Counted from the stretch's first letter, positions 33,081 through 42,192 are shown. The stretch: 64,000 nucleotides of DNA from an uncultured OCS116 cluster bacterium (GCA_902613795.1 CACMIP010000001.1:354087-418086); one strand, 5' to 3'. Made by a program: numbers and translations. Notes: generated by a model not told the origin, from the letters alone.

Positions 33081-35177
33081 CTAAAAATTATATACGGCAC
33101 TGATATTAATTTTATTTGTATTTGGCGCGATAAGGTCATATTCAAATTGCGCGTTGAGATCAAATAAATCGAAACCTTTTGAAACCTCTATGGACGATGA
33201 CAAATCGGCCCCGCTGCCCTGAAGCGAGAGTGAATATTTACTATCATCTTGTGCTAAATAATTAGCGCTCAATGAAAAAGTATCATAGCTTTCGGTGTCA
33301 CCTCTCTCTTCTCTTTTAAAGCCAGAGCTGAATGTAACACCATTATCATTAATGACATCAAAACCTAAATTTAGAATAATGATATCTGAATTAATATTAT
33401 CAGAGCTATACGAATACTTAGTATTTAGATCTGATGCGTAGTAGTAATCCTGGATATACTCTGAGCTAAATTCTTTTGCGTATTCCAATTTTAATCTTGG
33501 CAGTAGCTTTACATCCCCATATATCATTTTTTTATCTAATTCCAATCCAAAAGATCCAGATAATGAATTAATTGACAGTGGGTCGAACTTTATAGCATCA
33601 ACGCCAACCTCCTTATACTCATCTAACTGCGAAAAACTTGTGTGAATTTTACCGTAAGGATATATATTCACATCTTCATTACCCATTCTTTTTCCGAATT
33701 TTAATGATCCAAAGATTTGATTACCCTCTCTATCACCATTGGTAGTAATTGACCCGCGGACTCGATCTATGTCTGATTGAAGATGCCCAAAACCAATAAG
33801 CAAGTCTATAAAGCTGTCATTGTCAGCAAAATAACTTCCATATGCAGAAACATTTACGGATTGTGTAGAAATGTTTGTACCCTCACTGCCAATATCAACT
33901 ATGTCATTGGCGATCCTCATTGAAAGACCGAATAGCTTATTACTGCTAAGCCTTTTATCAAAGCCTAGTGAAACACCATTTGCTAAAATGTCTTGAGAGG
34001 AAGATGTGCCTGTCTCGTCTATTTCCCCAACAGTAATATCTGCATTAACCCACGTCGACCAATCATTTCCTTCGCTTCCCTGAAATGGAATATAATCGCC
34101 GAGATTCGCTATTGGTAAAATATTTGCAATATTTGCTACTTCAGGATTAGTGAACGAAATTCCAATATTAGCTGACATTTTCTCAGTGCTATCTTGCACT
34201 CGAGCGCGAGCAATTCGATCTAATATGATATCTGAGGTTTGTTGTGCCAACCTAATTGAACTTTTTATTTGGGCATCTATGAGACCCGCCTGATCTGAGG
34301 AAACATCCGATCTACAAATGGAGCTCGATGTCACCTGAAACGGACAACTCATCGTATACTCATAAACTTGTTTATTGTGAAAGCCCAGCGCAAACATCTT
34401 TGTTCCATCAGAGTTAAATGCTACTCCTTTGGGGTTATTCTCACCGTCTTCATCAATTTTAAAACTTCCGATATATATGGTATCCGTAATATTGTATGCA
34501 GTCGGCATTGCATACTCATTAACCGAGTCATTGTCTTGAGCGGTAGTAAATATTCTGGACCCATCAGAATTAAACACTAAACCGGTTATTACACCATATG
34601 TTGTCTCATAGGTTTCTGCAGAAACAGCACTTGAGACATCATAGGAGATTGATAAGTCATAAGCTCTTATTGTAGCGCTCTCAGCAATGAACATCCTCAT
34701 GCCATCATCATTAAATGCAAAAGACTTTGGTTGAGTACCCAGACCAGCTATGGTGTGACCATCATTAACAAGTGAAGCTGTTCTGACATCAAAAGGCGTA
34801 CCAAGATTATATTCAGCTATGGAGTCCCTATATCCTACGAGAAACATCTTTGTTCCATCAGAATTAAATGCAACATCACTCACAAAGTAGCCAGCATTGT
34901 CTGTTTCACCCTCAAAAGCTATTGTCGAGACATCAAAAGGAGTTGTTAGAGAATATTGTGTAACATTACTACCTTGCGTACCGGTGATATACATCTTATC
35001 TCCATCTGTATTAAATTCAAGCCCGGTAGGATATAGCTCTTTGTTGCTAAAGCTTGCGCTCGTTTGTGAGTACTCTGCTTCCGCGTAGGCTGATGAAATT
35101 GACAGAAAATTGAGAATTACCAACAATAAAAAATATTTAAGGTAGGTGTGATCAAGCTGTGAGTTTTTAGCAGTCAT
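33081..35177 (-). CDS. Secreted beta-propeller repeat protein with C-terminal autotransporter-like beta-barrel
   Basis: N-terminal hydrophobic signal; five repeats of the type FNSDGTKMF...V.EY.L..P(F/Y)DV; amphipathic C-terminal about 330 aa ending in aromatic NF. Confidence 0.78.
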   Translation of the reverse strand: MTAKNSQLDHTYLKYFLLLVILNFLSISSAYAEAEYSQTSASFSNKELYPTGLEFNTDGDKMYITGTQGSNVTQYSLTTPFDVSTIAFEGETDNAGYFVSDVAFNSDGTKMFLVGYRDSIAEYNLGTPFDVRTASLVNDGHTIAGLGTQPKSFAFNDDGMRMFIAESATIRAYDLSISYDVSSAVSAETYETTYGVITGLVFNSDGSRIFTTAQDNDSVNEYAMPTAYNITDTIYIGSFKIDEDGENNPKGVAFNSDGTKMFALGFHNKQVYEYTMSCPFQVTSSSICRSDVSSDQAGLIDAQIKSSIRLAQQTSDIILDRIARARVQDSTEKMSANIGISFTNPEVANIANILPIANLGDYIPFQGSEGNDWSTWVNADITVGEIDETGTSSSQDILANGVSLGFDKRLSSNKLFGLSMRIANDIVDIGSEGTNISTQSVNVSAYGSYFADNDSFIDLLIGFGHLQSDIDRVRGSITTNGDREGNQIFGSLKFGKRMGNEDVNIYPYGKIHTSFSQLDEYKEVGVDAIKFDPLSINSLSGSFGLELDKKMIYGDVKLLPRLKLEYAKEFSSEYIQDYYYASDLNTKYSYSSDNINSDIIILNLGFDVINDNGVTFSSGFKREERGDTESYDTFSLSANYLAQDDSKYSLSLQGSGADLSSSIEVSKGFDLFDLNAQFEYDLIAPNTNKINISAVYNF
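34322..35072 (-). repeat. Five degenerate propeller-blade repeats within the CDS at 33081-35177
   Basis: Protein units LEFNTDGDKMYI / VAFNSDGTKMFL / FAFNDDGMRMFI / LVFNSDGSRIFT / VAFNSDGTKMFA; matching DNA ccatcagaattaaatgc-like blocks. Confidence 0.85.
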
Positions 35178-35354
35178 TTTAAATACAGCAACATTGATTC
35201 GTATTGTAAAATTTTTGATATTTTGGGTGGGATATGTGTAAAAAGCAATTGTGATATTGTTTAGTGCACATCAATTTAAAAATCATATTTTATTAAGATG
35301 ATAGTGGTATTTTACTCTAGCAAGTTTGATTTTTTTTTTGGATTTCAGGAGGAG

Positions 35355-35573
35355 ATGCACTACTTATTCAATATCATAAGACTACTTGTGGTTTCCGCGG
35401 TAGTATTATTCTTGTTCATAATAACCAGTGGTTTTATTCTTATATTAGTCGCGGTTGGATTTATTTATTACAAATACATTACTTGGAGCAAAAAGACATG
35501 CTCAAGTTGCGGACGCAGAATTAATAATAAGGTAATTGTCTGCAAATATTGCGGTACAATTGATGATAGTTAA
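35355..35573 (+). CDS. Small membrane protein with C-terminal zinc-ribbon (CxxC...CxxC)
   Basis: ATG at 35355 preceded by aggaggag SD; two hydrophobic segments then CSSCGRRINNKVIVCKYCG. Confidence 0.65.
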   Translation: MHYLFNIIRLLVVSAVVLFLFIITSGFILILVAVGFIYYKYITWSKKTCSSCGRRINNKVIVCKYCGTIDDS

Positions 35574-35602
35574 TTTATGAATTTAGGCGAGGCGAGTAAT
35601 CA

Positions 35603-35962
35603 TTACTCGTGTTCCCCGCCTGGATCTGTATCGTCTAGCTTGGTCCTGACGCCGTTAATCCATACATAATTTCGTGTTCTGTTAACTGAATGATATCCAT
35701 TAACAAAGCTGTATGGTGACTTTTCAGCAATATTAAATGTAGCGACTGTTACTACGATTGCAGCTAAAAAAGCTGTATGTGCGATGGCGCTGATGCCGAA
35801 TGCGAAAGCACTCTCCGCAATCATTAGGCCAAAGACAACGCTCCACATGAATGCTAGCACTTGCATTACCATGTGTTGAACATGTAAGTCTGGTATGTTT
35901 TTTAGAGGATTGAATCTTGCATCCATCACACCATTCCATGTGTCGTAGATATATTCTCTCAT
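35603..35962 (-). CDS. Hypothetical membrane protein, 119 aa
   Basis: MREYIYDTWNGVMDARFNPLKNIPDLHVQHMVMQVLAFMWSVVFGLMIAESAFAFG; clear codon structure, no family recognised. Confidence 0.65.
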   Translation of the reverse strand: MREYIYDTWNGVMDARFNPLKNIPDLHVQHMVMQVLAFMWSVVFGLMIAESAFAFGISAIAHTAFLAAIVVTVATFNIAEKSPYSFVNGYHSVNRTRNYVWINGVRTKLDDTDPGGEHE

Positions 35963-36176
35963 TTTTATACCCCTTATTTTGTGTAAACTACGCTAATGGT
36001 TTTTAAGACCTATTAATAAGTTATTCGTAGTTTTTTATTATTTGCTATATATCTTACAAATTGTTGGAACTCTATCGTTGCTCGATTGTAAAAATATATC
36101 GTCAAATTAATAACGTTCCCACACACATCATGGTTCACTTCTAATTAAAAGTTTTTTATTTGAAATTTTATTCAAT

Positions 36177-36259
36177 TGAGGAAATTCCTTATGCGCAGTC
36201 AGTTGAAATAATATATTCTGCCGAACCCTAGGCCCAACATTGCAAACTGAATTTCCTCA
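36177..36259. other. 11-bp perfect inverted repeat enclosing 61 nt; candidate structured RNA
   Basis: TGAGGAAATTC (36177-36187) and GAATTTCCTCA (36249-36259) in a 371-nt gap; nine-T run at 36288-36296. Confidence 0.35.
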
Positions 36260-36333
36260 CGGATTCTTTGTGATTATACCAAACCTGTTTTTTTTTGCAA
36301 TTCTGGTTAGATATTACCGCCTATCTCAGCTGG

Positions 36334-36597
36334 CTAAGCTATGAGAAATTCAAACTTTCCAAACGCCCAAATAATTAGGGTAAATGGTGGTAATGCCACC
36401 AAAAGACAAATGATGATTATGAAGAGCTGTTTTAAAATTATGATACCAGTTTGGTCAAGTTTCTTCACCGACCATGATCTTTGATCACTTTGAGCCCATC
36501 TGATGAGTGGCAGCGCTAAGAACTTTGACCAGAGATAACACACTAATCCTGTCATACAGAGGCTAATAAATATATAAATAACCCAATCCATAGTCAT
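36334..36597 (-). CDS. Small hypothetical membrane protein, 87 aa
   Basis: Two to three hydrophobic segments; plausible start; no recognised family. Confidence 0.5.
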   Translation of the reverse strand: MTMDWVIYIFISLCMTGLVCYLWSKFLALPLIRWAQSDQRSWSVKKLDQTGIIILKQLFIIIICLLVALPPFTLIIWAFGKFEFLIA

Positions 36598-36786
36598 GAC
36601 TATATCAAGTGTAAATTAACATGGCAATCATCTGTTTAAACCCCTGGGTTTGAGTCTGCTGACACCATACATACTGAAATATTATGCCTAATAATTAATC
36701 ATATCATGCCCTTACCCTTTCTTGCTAAAAAAGTATGAAAATATAAACCATTGTATTTAATCAATAAATATTCATTCAATTATTAT

Positions 36787-36802
36787 TGGCATAGTTTTTG
36801 CA
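36787..36802 (+). promoter_or_regulatory. Sigma-54 (RpoN) -24/-12 promoter
   Basis: TGGCATA-GTTT-TTGCA versus consensus TGGCACG-N4-TTGCA; upstream of the ATP-grasp/alpha-E/transglutaminase operon. Confidence 0.8.
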
Positions 36803-36904
36803 TAATTACAAAAGTGAACACGTTACTAAAATAAGTAAAAGCCGTAGTGGTGTATTTCCTAAATTATATACAAGATACTACGCGTGCTAAATTATGAGAT
36901 TTAA

Positions 36905-38323
36905 ATGTATAATGAAGTCTATATAAATAATAAAGTTAGAAAAGAATATAAGCATCTCTTGGCGAATATTGGCAATTTATCCCCTGACGTTATCAAAAGA
37001 AAAAAAAGTGAGGCCGAAGATATAATTCGCAATATTGGAATAACTTTTTCGGTTTATTCAAATACAGATATGACTGAGCACTTAATTCCATTTGATATGT
37101 TCCCCAGAATAATATCTGCTTCGGAATGGAAAAAAATCCACGATGGGGTGACACAGAGGGCGCTCGCGATCAACGCTTTCTTAAGAGATATATATCATAC
37201 AGGTGAAATCTTCAGGGCTGGTGTTGTACCCAGTGACCTCATTTATAGAAATCCTGCGTTTGATGTAAAGATGATTGGATTTGATGTTCCACATCATGTT
37301 TATGCCCCTATAATTGGATCAGACATAGTAAGAACTAGTAAAAATGATTTTTATGTTCTAGAGGATAATTGCCGAATCCCCTCAGGCGTGTCCTATATGA
37401 TAGAGAATAGAGAAATTATGATGAGAATGTTCCCTGATATTTTTCAACAAATGAAAGTTGAGTCAGTTGATAACTATCCTCAACATCTCTTGAATACACT
37501 TATGAGTTTAAAACCTAAAAACTGCTATGGCGAGCCTAATGTTGTGCTTCTAACACCTGGGCCGCTAAATAGTGCATATTATGAGCACACATATTTAGCG
37601 GATACAATGGGTATTGAATTGGTGCAAGGGAATGACCTTTATGTAGAGGATGGGATAACATATATGATGACGACTGTTGGACCAAAAAAAATAGATGTAA
37701 TATACAGACGTATTGATGATAAATTTTTAGATCCACTCTCCTATGATAATTCTTCATTAATTGGAATTCCAGGTCTTTTTGACTCTTATAAATCACACAA
37801 TCTTACAATTGCTTCAGCGCCCGGGAGTGGCATTGCTGATGATAAAGCAATCTATTCATATATGCCCGATATAATAAAATTTTACCTAGGCGAAAAACCT
37901 ATTCTAAATAATATTATGACCTATAGTTGTTACAATACTGAAGATAGAAAATATGTTTTGGATAATATTCACAAGCTCGTTATCAAAGAGGTACATGGCG
38001 CCGGTGGTTATGGAATGTTAATAGGTGACAGAGCGAGTAAAACGAACATAGATTTATTTAAAAAGAAAATTAGCAAAAACCCATCTGGATATATTGCGCA
38101 ACCAATATTAGACCTGTCAACTGTACCAATTTTTGATAATGCTAATTTATCAGAAAGACACGTTGATTTCAGGCCATTTTGTTTGGTTGGCAGTAATTTC
38201 AGAAAACTGGTTTCTGGTGGACTCACACGAGTTGCTCTAAAAGAGGGGTCCCTCATTGTGAACTCATCACAAGGTGGGGGAGTAAAAGATACATGGGTAT
38301 TGGCAGACAAAGATGCTAAGTAG
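36905..38323 (+). CDS. Circularly permuted ATP-grasp protein (DUF404/DUF407)
   Basis: WKKIHDGVTQRALAINAFLRDIYHTGEIFRAGVVPSDLI...; YVLEDNCRIPSGVSYMIENREIMMRMFPD; HKLVIKEVHGAGGYGMLIG; PFCLVG. Confidence 0.92.
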   Translation: MYNEVYINNKVRKEYKHLLANIGNLSPDVIKRKKSEAEDIIRNIGITFSVYSNTDMTEHLIPFDMFPRIISASEWKKIHDGVTQRALAINAFLRDIYHTGEIFRAGVVPSDLIYRNPAFDVKMIGFDVPHHVYAPIIGSDIVRTSKNDFYVLEDNCRIPSGVSYMIENREIMMRMFPDIFQQMKVESVDNYPQHLLNTLMSLKPKNCYGEPNVVLLTPGPLNSAYYEHTYLADTMGIELVQGNDLYVEDGITYMMTTVGPKKIDVIYRRIDDKFLDPLSYDNSSLIGIPGLFDSYKSHNLTIASAPGSGIADDKAIYSYMPDIIKFYLGEKPILNNIMTYSCYNTEDRKYVLDNIHKLVIKEVHGAGGYGMLIGDRASKTNIDLFKKKISKNPSGYIAQPILDLSTVPIFDNANLSERHVDFRPFCLVGSNFRKLVSGGLTRVALKEGSLIVNSSQGGGVKDTWVLADKDAK

Positions 38324-39263
38324 AACTGCAGAAAATCTCTTTTGGTTCTCACGATATATTGAAAGAGCCGATGCAACAGTCCGGTTACTGGAAGTCGGTT
38401 ATCGTATATCAATATTACCAAACACTGATCAGGGATATAGGAATGAGTGGGAGGCCATAATTGAATCAATTGGTTCCAAAGAAGAATTTATTAGACGGAA
38501 TAGGGCGTTCAATAGAAAAAATATTGAATACTTCCTATTATTTGATAAGCAAAATCCATCATCTGTGATCAATTGCTTTTCTAAAGCAAGAGAAAATATA
38601 AGGCTCGCTCGAACCGCTGTAACACTTGAAGTATGGAATGCTATTAACACCAGTTTTTATGAATTCTCAACTTATACAGGTGCAAGATACACAACAAAGA
38701 ATCTTCTAGAGATAATAGATATTGTAAAGAGGTTAGTTAACACAATACGTGGCACAATAGTTAACACCCAATTATTAAATGATGGATTTGATTTTTTAAC
38801 AGTTGGTACATATTTCGAAAGATCTGACTTTACCGCAAGATTAATCGATGTGAAATACTATATTTTGCTGCCTAGCTCTGATTATGTTGGTAGCGCAAAT
38901 GATCAATTCCAGTGGGGCATGCTTTTGCGTTCAATCTCATCATACAGAGCCTATAATTGGGCTTACGGCACGAATGAATATAGTTATTCAAGAATTATAG
39001 ATTTATTAATACTCAATATGGATTGCCCTCGATCGCTTGCATATTCAGTAGGAAAAATAAGTGAACATTTGAAAAGTCTTGTTAATTATTACAACCAAAA
39101 TTCAAAGGCTCATAATCAAGCAAAAGTAATATTCAAAAAATTAAAAAGCCAAACCCCAGATCAAATATCAAATTATGGATTACATGAATTTTTGGAGAGT
39201 TTTTTAGTACAAATGGATGACCTTTATGATTGTTTAAATCAAAAATATTTTCGAGGAATTTAA
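38313..39263 (+). CDS. Alpha-E domain protein (DUF403)
   Basis: MLSRTAENLFWFSRYIERADATVRLLEVGYR. Confidence 0.93.
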   Translation: MLSRTAENLFWFSRYIERADATVRLLEVGYRISILPNTDQGYRNEWEAIIESIGSKEEFIRRNRAFNRKNIEYFLLFDKQNPSSVINCFSKARENIRLARTAVTLEVWNAINTSFYEFSTYTGARYTTKNLLEIIDIVKRLVNTIRGTIVNTQLLNDGFDFLTVGTYFERSDFTARLIDVKYYILLPSSDYVGSANDQFQWGMLLRSISSYRAYNWAYGTNEYSYSRIIDLLILNMDCPRSLAYSVGKISEHLKSLVNYYNQNSKAHNQAKVIFKKLKSQTPDQISNYGLHEFLESFLVQMDDLYDCLNQKYFRGI

Positions 39264-40063
39264 TGAAAATATCAATCTACCATAGAACAACCTATAGCTA
39301 TGATGAGACTGTACCTAGGTTATCACAATCACTTCGTTTATACCCAAGCGTTTGCACAAACCAATCTGTTATAAATTGGAAAATTAACGTAGATAAAGGA
39401 AAAATAAAGTATTTATATACGGACTCCCTAGGACATCAGACATACTCTCTTACGAATAAAAATATCTCTGGGTCACAAAATATTATTGCAAAAGGTGAAG
39501 TTGAAACAAAAGATTTTTCAGGAGTTTTGAAAGGCCACAAAGAAAGAGTTAATCCGGAGTGCTTCGTCAGATACACGGATTTGACGTTTCCTTCAGAAGA
39601 GATGATAAAACTGTGCAATAAAGTAAATAAAAAAAATGATCAGATTTCCATGTCACATGAATTAAATCTTATTGTAGCAGATGCAATAAAATATAAATCA
39701 GGCAGTACAACAATTAAAACATCTGCACAAAAAGCACTGGCAAAGAGAAAGGGTGTATGTCAAGACTTTGCGCATATTTTGATTACACTAGCTCGTTATA
39801 TTGGTTTACCAGCAAGATATATTAATGGATTTTTGTATGATGAACACAGTGCGATGTCATCATCACATGCTTGGGCTGAAATTTATATTGATCATCTTGG
39901 ATGGGTTGGATTTGATCCCACCTATAAAAAATGTATTGATGAAAATTATATCAGAATATGCTCTGGTTTTGACGCACTTGACGCATCGACAATAAGGGGT
40001 ACAACAACAAACTATAATGGGGAAGAAAATCTATCGGTTAAAGTTGAAATTGCGCAATCATAA
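39263..40063 (+). CDS. Transglutaminase-like cysteine peptidase-fold protein (bacterial transglutaminase N-terminus)
   Basis: MKISIYHRTTYSYDETVPRLSQSLRLYP; catalytic KGVCQDFAHI, SSHAWAEIYI, GWVGFDPT. Confidence 0.93.
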   Translation: MKISIYHRTTYSYDETVPRLSQSLRLYPSVCTNQSVINWKINVDKGKIKYLYTDSLGHQTYSLTNKNISGSQNIIAKGEVETKDFSGVLKGHKERVNPECFVRYTDLTFPSEEMIKLCNKVNKKNDQISMSHELNLIVADAIKYKSGSTTIKTSAQKALAKRKGVCQDFAHILITLARYIGLPARYINGFLYDEHSAMSSSHAWAEIYIDHLGWVGFDPTYKKCIDENYIRICSGFDALDASTIRGTTTNYNGEENLSVKVEIAQS

Positions 40064-40067
40064 GGAG

Positions 40068-40571
40068 CTAATTTTGGCTGATTTTTCCGAAGATATTATC
40101 ACATCTTCCATGCGCAATCCCATGCGCGCCACAGCTCGCTGCAAAACTATCTGGTTTGAGCTTTGGCTTTTGTCCAGTTAAACCATACACATAGCCACTA
40201 GCCTCTTTCGCTACACAACTGCTTCCGAATTTTGGCTCTGTGTTTATATCAAGGTGTATTTCAGATTTATATTTACTGATGAAGGGCTGTAATTGCAGAT
40301 ATGCCTCACATACTTTATAAGCCTCATTCATCAGCCGCATACGGGGTTTACTTGCATTATTATCATAATCGATCTCACTTGAAGTGTAATAGAATAATGC
40401 GCATCCGCTATTGGCGTTTTTGTGTATCGCAACAATTGTGGCGTATGTTGCATGCCAGTTTTTCCCTTTCCACTTTCGAATGCTATCGCACCCAAAATAG
40501 ATTCTCGTGCGACTGTTTAAGCTATCAAGGGTATCGAGTATCTGCTTTATCTGGTCTTCTTCAAACATCAA
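40068..40571 (-). CDS. YkuK/DUF458 RNase H-like protein
   Basis: IYFGCDSIRKW, SEIHLDINTEPKFGSSCVAKEASGYVYG, KLKPDSFAASCGAHGIAHGR. Confidence 0.72.
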   Translation of the reverse strand: MMFEEDQIKQILDTLDSLNSRTRIYFGCDSIRKWKGKNWHATYATIVAIHKNANSGCALFYYTSSEIDYDNNASKPRMRLMNEAYKVCEAYLQLQPFISKYKSEIHLDINTEPKFGSSCVAKEASGYVYGLTGQKPKLKPDSFAASCGAHGIAHGRCDNIFGKISQN

Positions 40572-40639
40572 AACTCAAATTTATAAAATACATTTATGGT
40601 ATTCAACTTTCCTGAATTTTTAAATAAACATAAAATCCT

Positions 40640-41089
40640 TTAATGGCAGGCTTTGTTATATTTCTTAAGTCTCCAATAGTTATATGGCCATGGCGTTAAA
40701 AAACCAACAATGAGCATGATAGGGATAACCCACCAAGTTAGTTTTGCTCCACCGGTCAGGAACCAATCGACTGAATTCATTGCAACCTCCATTGAGATCA
40801 TTGAGATAAAACTCATTCCCATTGCTGTTTTTAAGGCAGATAAGAAATTGATGCTTTGGCGCATGAGGATAAAAGTTTCAAGTATTATGCTGGTCAGCAA
40901 ACCGTTGAAGATTGCAAGCAGCATGATGTTTAATGTCGGCCATGGAATTGCTGCGTATTGAAAATATGCAATAGTTCCAAAATCTCCAATAGAACACCCA
41001 ATAAGGCACCATTTGGTATTATTCGCACTTCTTCTCCAAGTGTGTTTACAATGCCAGTCAATTTTGTTGTTTACAATTTCAGTCGTCAT
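40640..41089 (-). CDS. DUF4396-like membrane protein
   Basis: WRRSANNTKWCLIGCSIGDFGTIAYFQ ... LTPWPYNYWRLKKYNKACH. Confidence 0.7.
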   Translation of the reverse strand: MTTEIVNNKIDWHCKHTWRRSANNTKWCLIGCSIGDFGTIAYFQYAAIPWPTLNIMLLAIFNGLLTSIILETFILMRQSINFLSALKTAMGMSFISMISMEVAMNSVDWFLTGGAKLTWWVIPIMLIVGFLTPWPYNYWRLKKYNKACH

Positions 41090-41103
41090 CTAAAGGCGAC
41101 TTT

Positions 41104-41409
41104 TTAACCCAAATCTGTACTGGTTAATTCAAATAAATCAACATGATCAATACATTCATCCCATGTTGCCTTAGCAACAGGATTTCGACCGGCACAAAGA
41201 TCAATCATACCTTGTTCGTCATGAACATGCACTTTGAACATAACATAATTCTTCATTGGTGATACTGATGGGAGCGTCTTCTCGACATGCGCGATTTGTC
41301 TTCGCTCACCCATTCCCTCTTCAGATTGCATAAAGCCCATGAATTTCTCAAATAAGCCTTCACCTTCCTTAAAGAACGCGATTGCAAGCATCTCTTTTTC
41401 CATTGTCAT
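41104..41409 (-). CDS. Hypothetical protein, 101 aa
   Basis: Complete ORF; MTMEKEMLAIAFFKEGEGLFEKFMGFMQSEEGMGERRQ... Confidence 0.6.
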   Translation of the reverse strand: MTMEKEMLAIAFFKEGEGLFEKFMGFMQSEEGMGERRQIAHVEKTLPSVSPMKNYVMFKVHVHDEQGMIDLCAGRNPVAKATWDECIDHVDLFELTSTDLG

Positions 41410-41501
41410 TTCCTCTTAGTTTATAAAAAAGTTACACTTTTAATATATGATAAATTTGCATGAAATACTAGTCACCCATGTAAGATATTTAGCAAATGCG
41501 C

Positions 41502-42179
41502 CTAGTCAACCTGCCAATTAACAGGCTCAATTTCATTCTTTTTAAGATATTCATTCGTTTTTGAAAATGGTCTTGAGCCAAAAAATCCTGTATTTGCGGA
41601 ATATGGTGATGGATGCGGGCTTCTGATTATCAAATTATCTACACTATCTATAAATGTACACTTTTCCTGCGCTTTTTGCCCCCAAAGGATGTAAACAAGT
41701 TTTTTCTTTTTTTGATTTAGTATCTGGAGTACAGCGCTGGTAAAAAGTTCCCATCCATGATTTGCATGAGAGCCAGGCTTACCACTCTCCACTGTAAGTA
41801 TTGCGTTCAACAGTAGTACCCCCTGAGCTGCCCAATTAGAGAGATTTCCGTGACTGGGAATTGGTATACCGATGTCATTATTTAGTTCCTTGTAAATATT
41901 TTGCAGAGATGGTGGTACCATAGTCCCGTGCTCAACTGAAAAGCTTAACCCATGGGCTTGACCACTCCCATGATAGGGATCTTGGCCGATAATAACAATC
42001 TTAACATCATCAAACTTCGTCAGACTGAAGGCATTAAAGATTAGGTGAGATGGTGGGTAGATATCTTTCCCTAATTTTTTTTCATTTTTCAGATAGTTAC
42101 TCAAAGATTTCATGTAGTCCTTATCGAACTCATTAACGAGCTGCTTTTTCCAAGAGTCTTCAATCTTCACGTTTGCCAT
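41502..42179 (-). CDS. ung: Uracil-DNA glycosylase
   Basis: VVIIGQDPYHGSGQAHGLSFSV, LLLNAILTV, SPHPSPYSA. Confidence 0.97.
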   Translation of the reverse strand: MANVKIEDSWKKQLVNEFDKDYMKSLSNYLKNEKKLGKDIYPPSHLIFNAFSLTKFDDVKIVIIGQDPYHGSGQAHGLSFSVEHGTMVPPSLQNIYKELNNDIGIPIPSHGNLSNWAAQGVLLLNAILTVESGKPGSHANHGWELFTSAVLQILNQKKKKLVYILWGQKAQEKCTFIDSVDNLIIRSPHPSPYSANTGFFGSRPFSKTNEYLKKNEIEPVNWQVD

Positions 42180-42192
42180 CAGAGACCTAGAA

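Noticed and set aside
36220-36245. Possible ykkC/guanidine-I riboswitch, since the minus strand reads CCTAGGGTTCGGC
   Set aside because: The other conserved blocks (GGTCCGAGAG-like and ACGGGA-like) are missing, so only a short resemblance remains.
36317-36345. tRNA-like fragment ctatctcagctggctaagc
   Set aside because: Only the D-arm-like piece is present, with no acceptor, anticodon or T-arm; it also overlaps the end of a small ORF.
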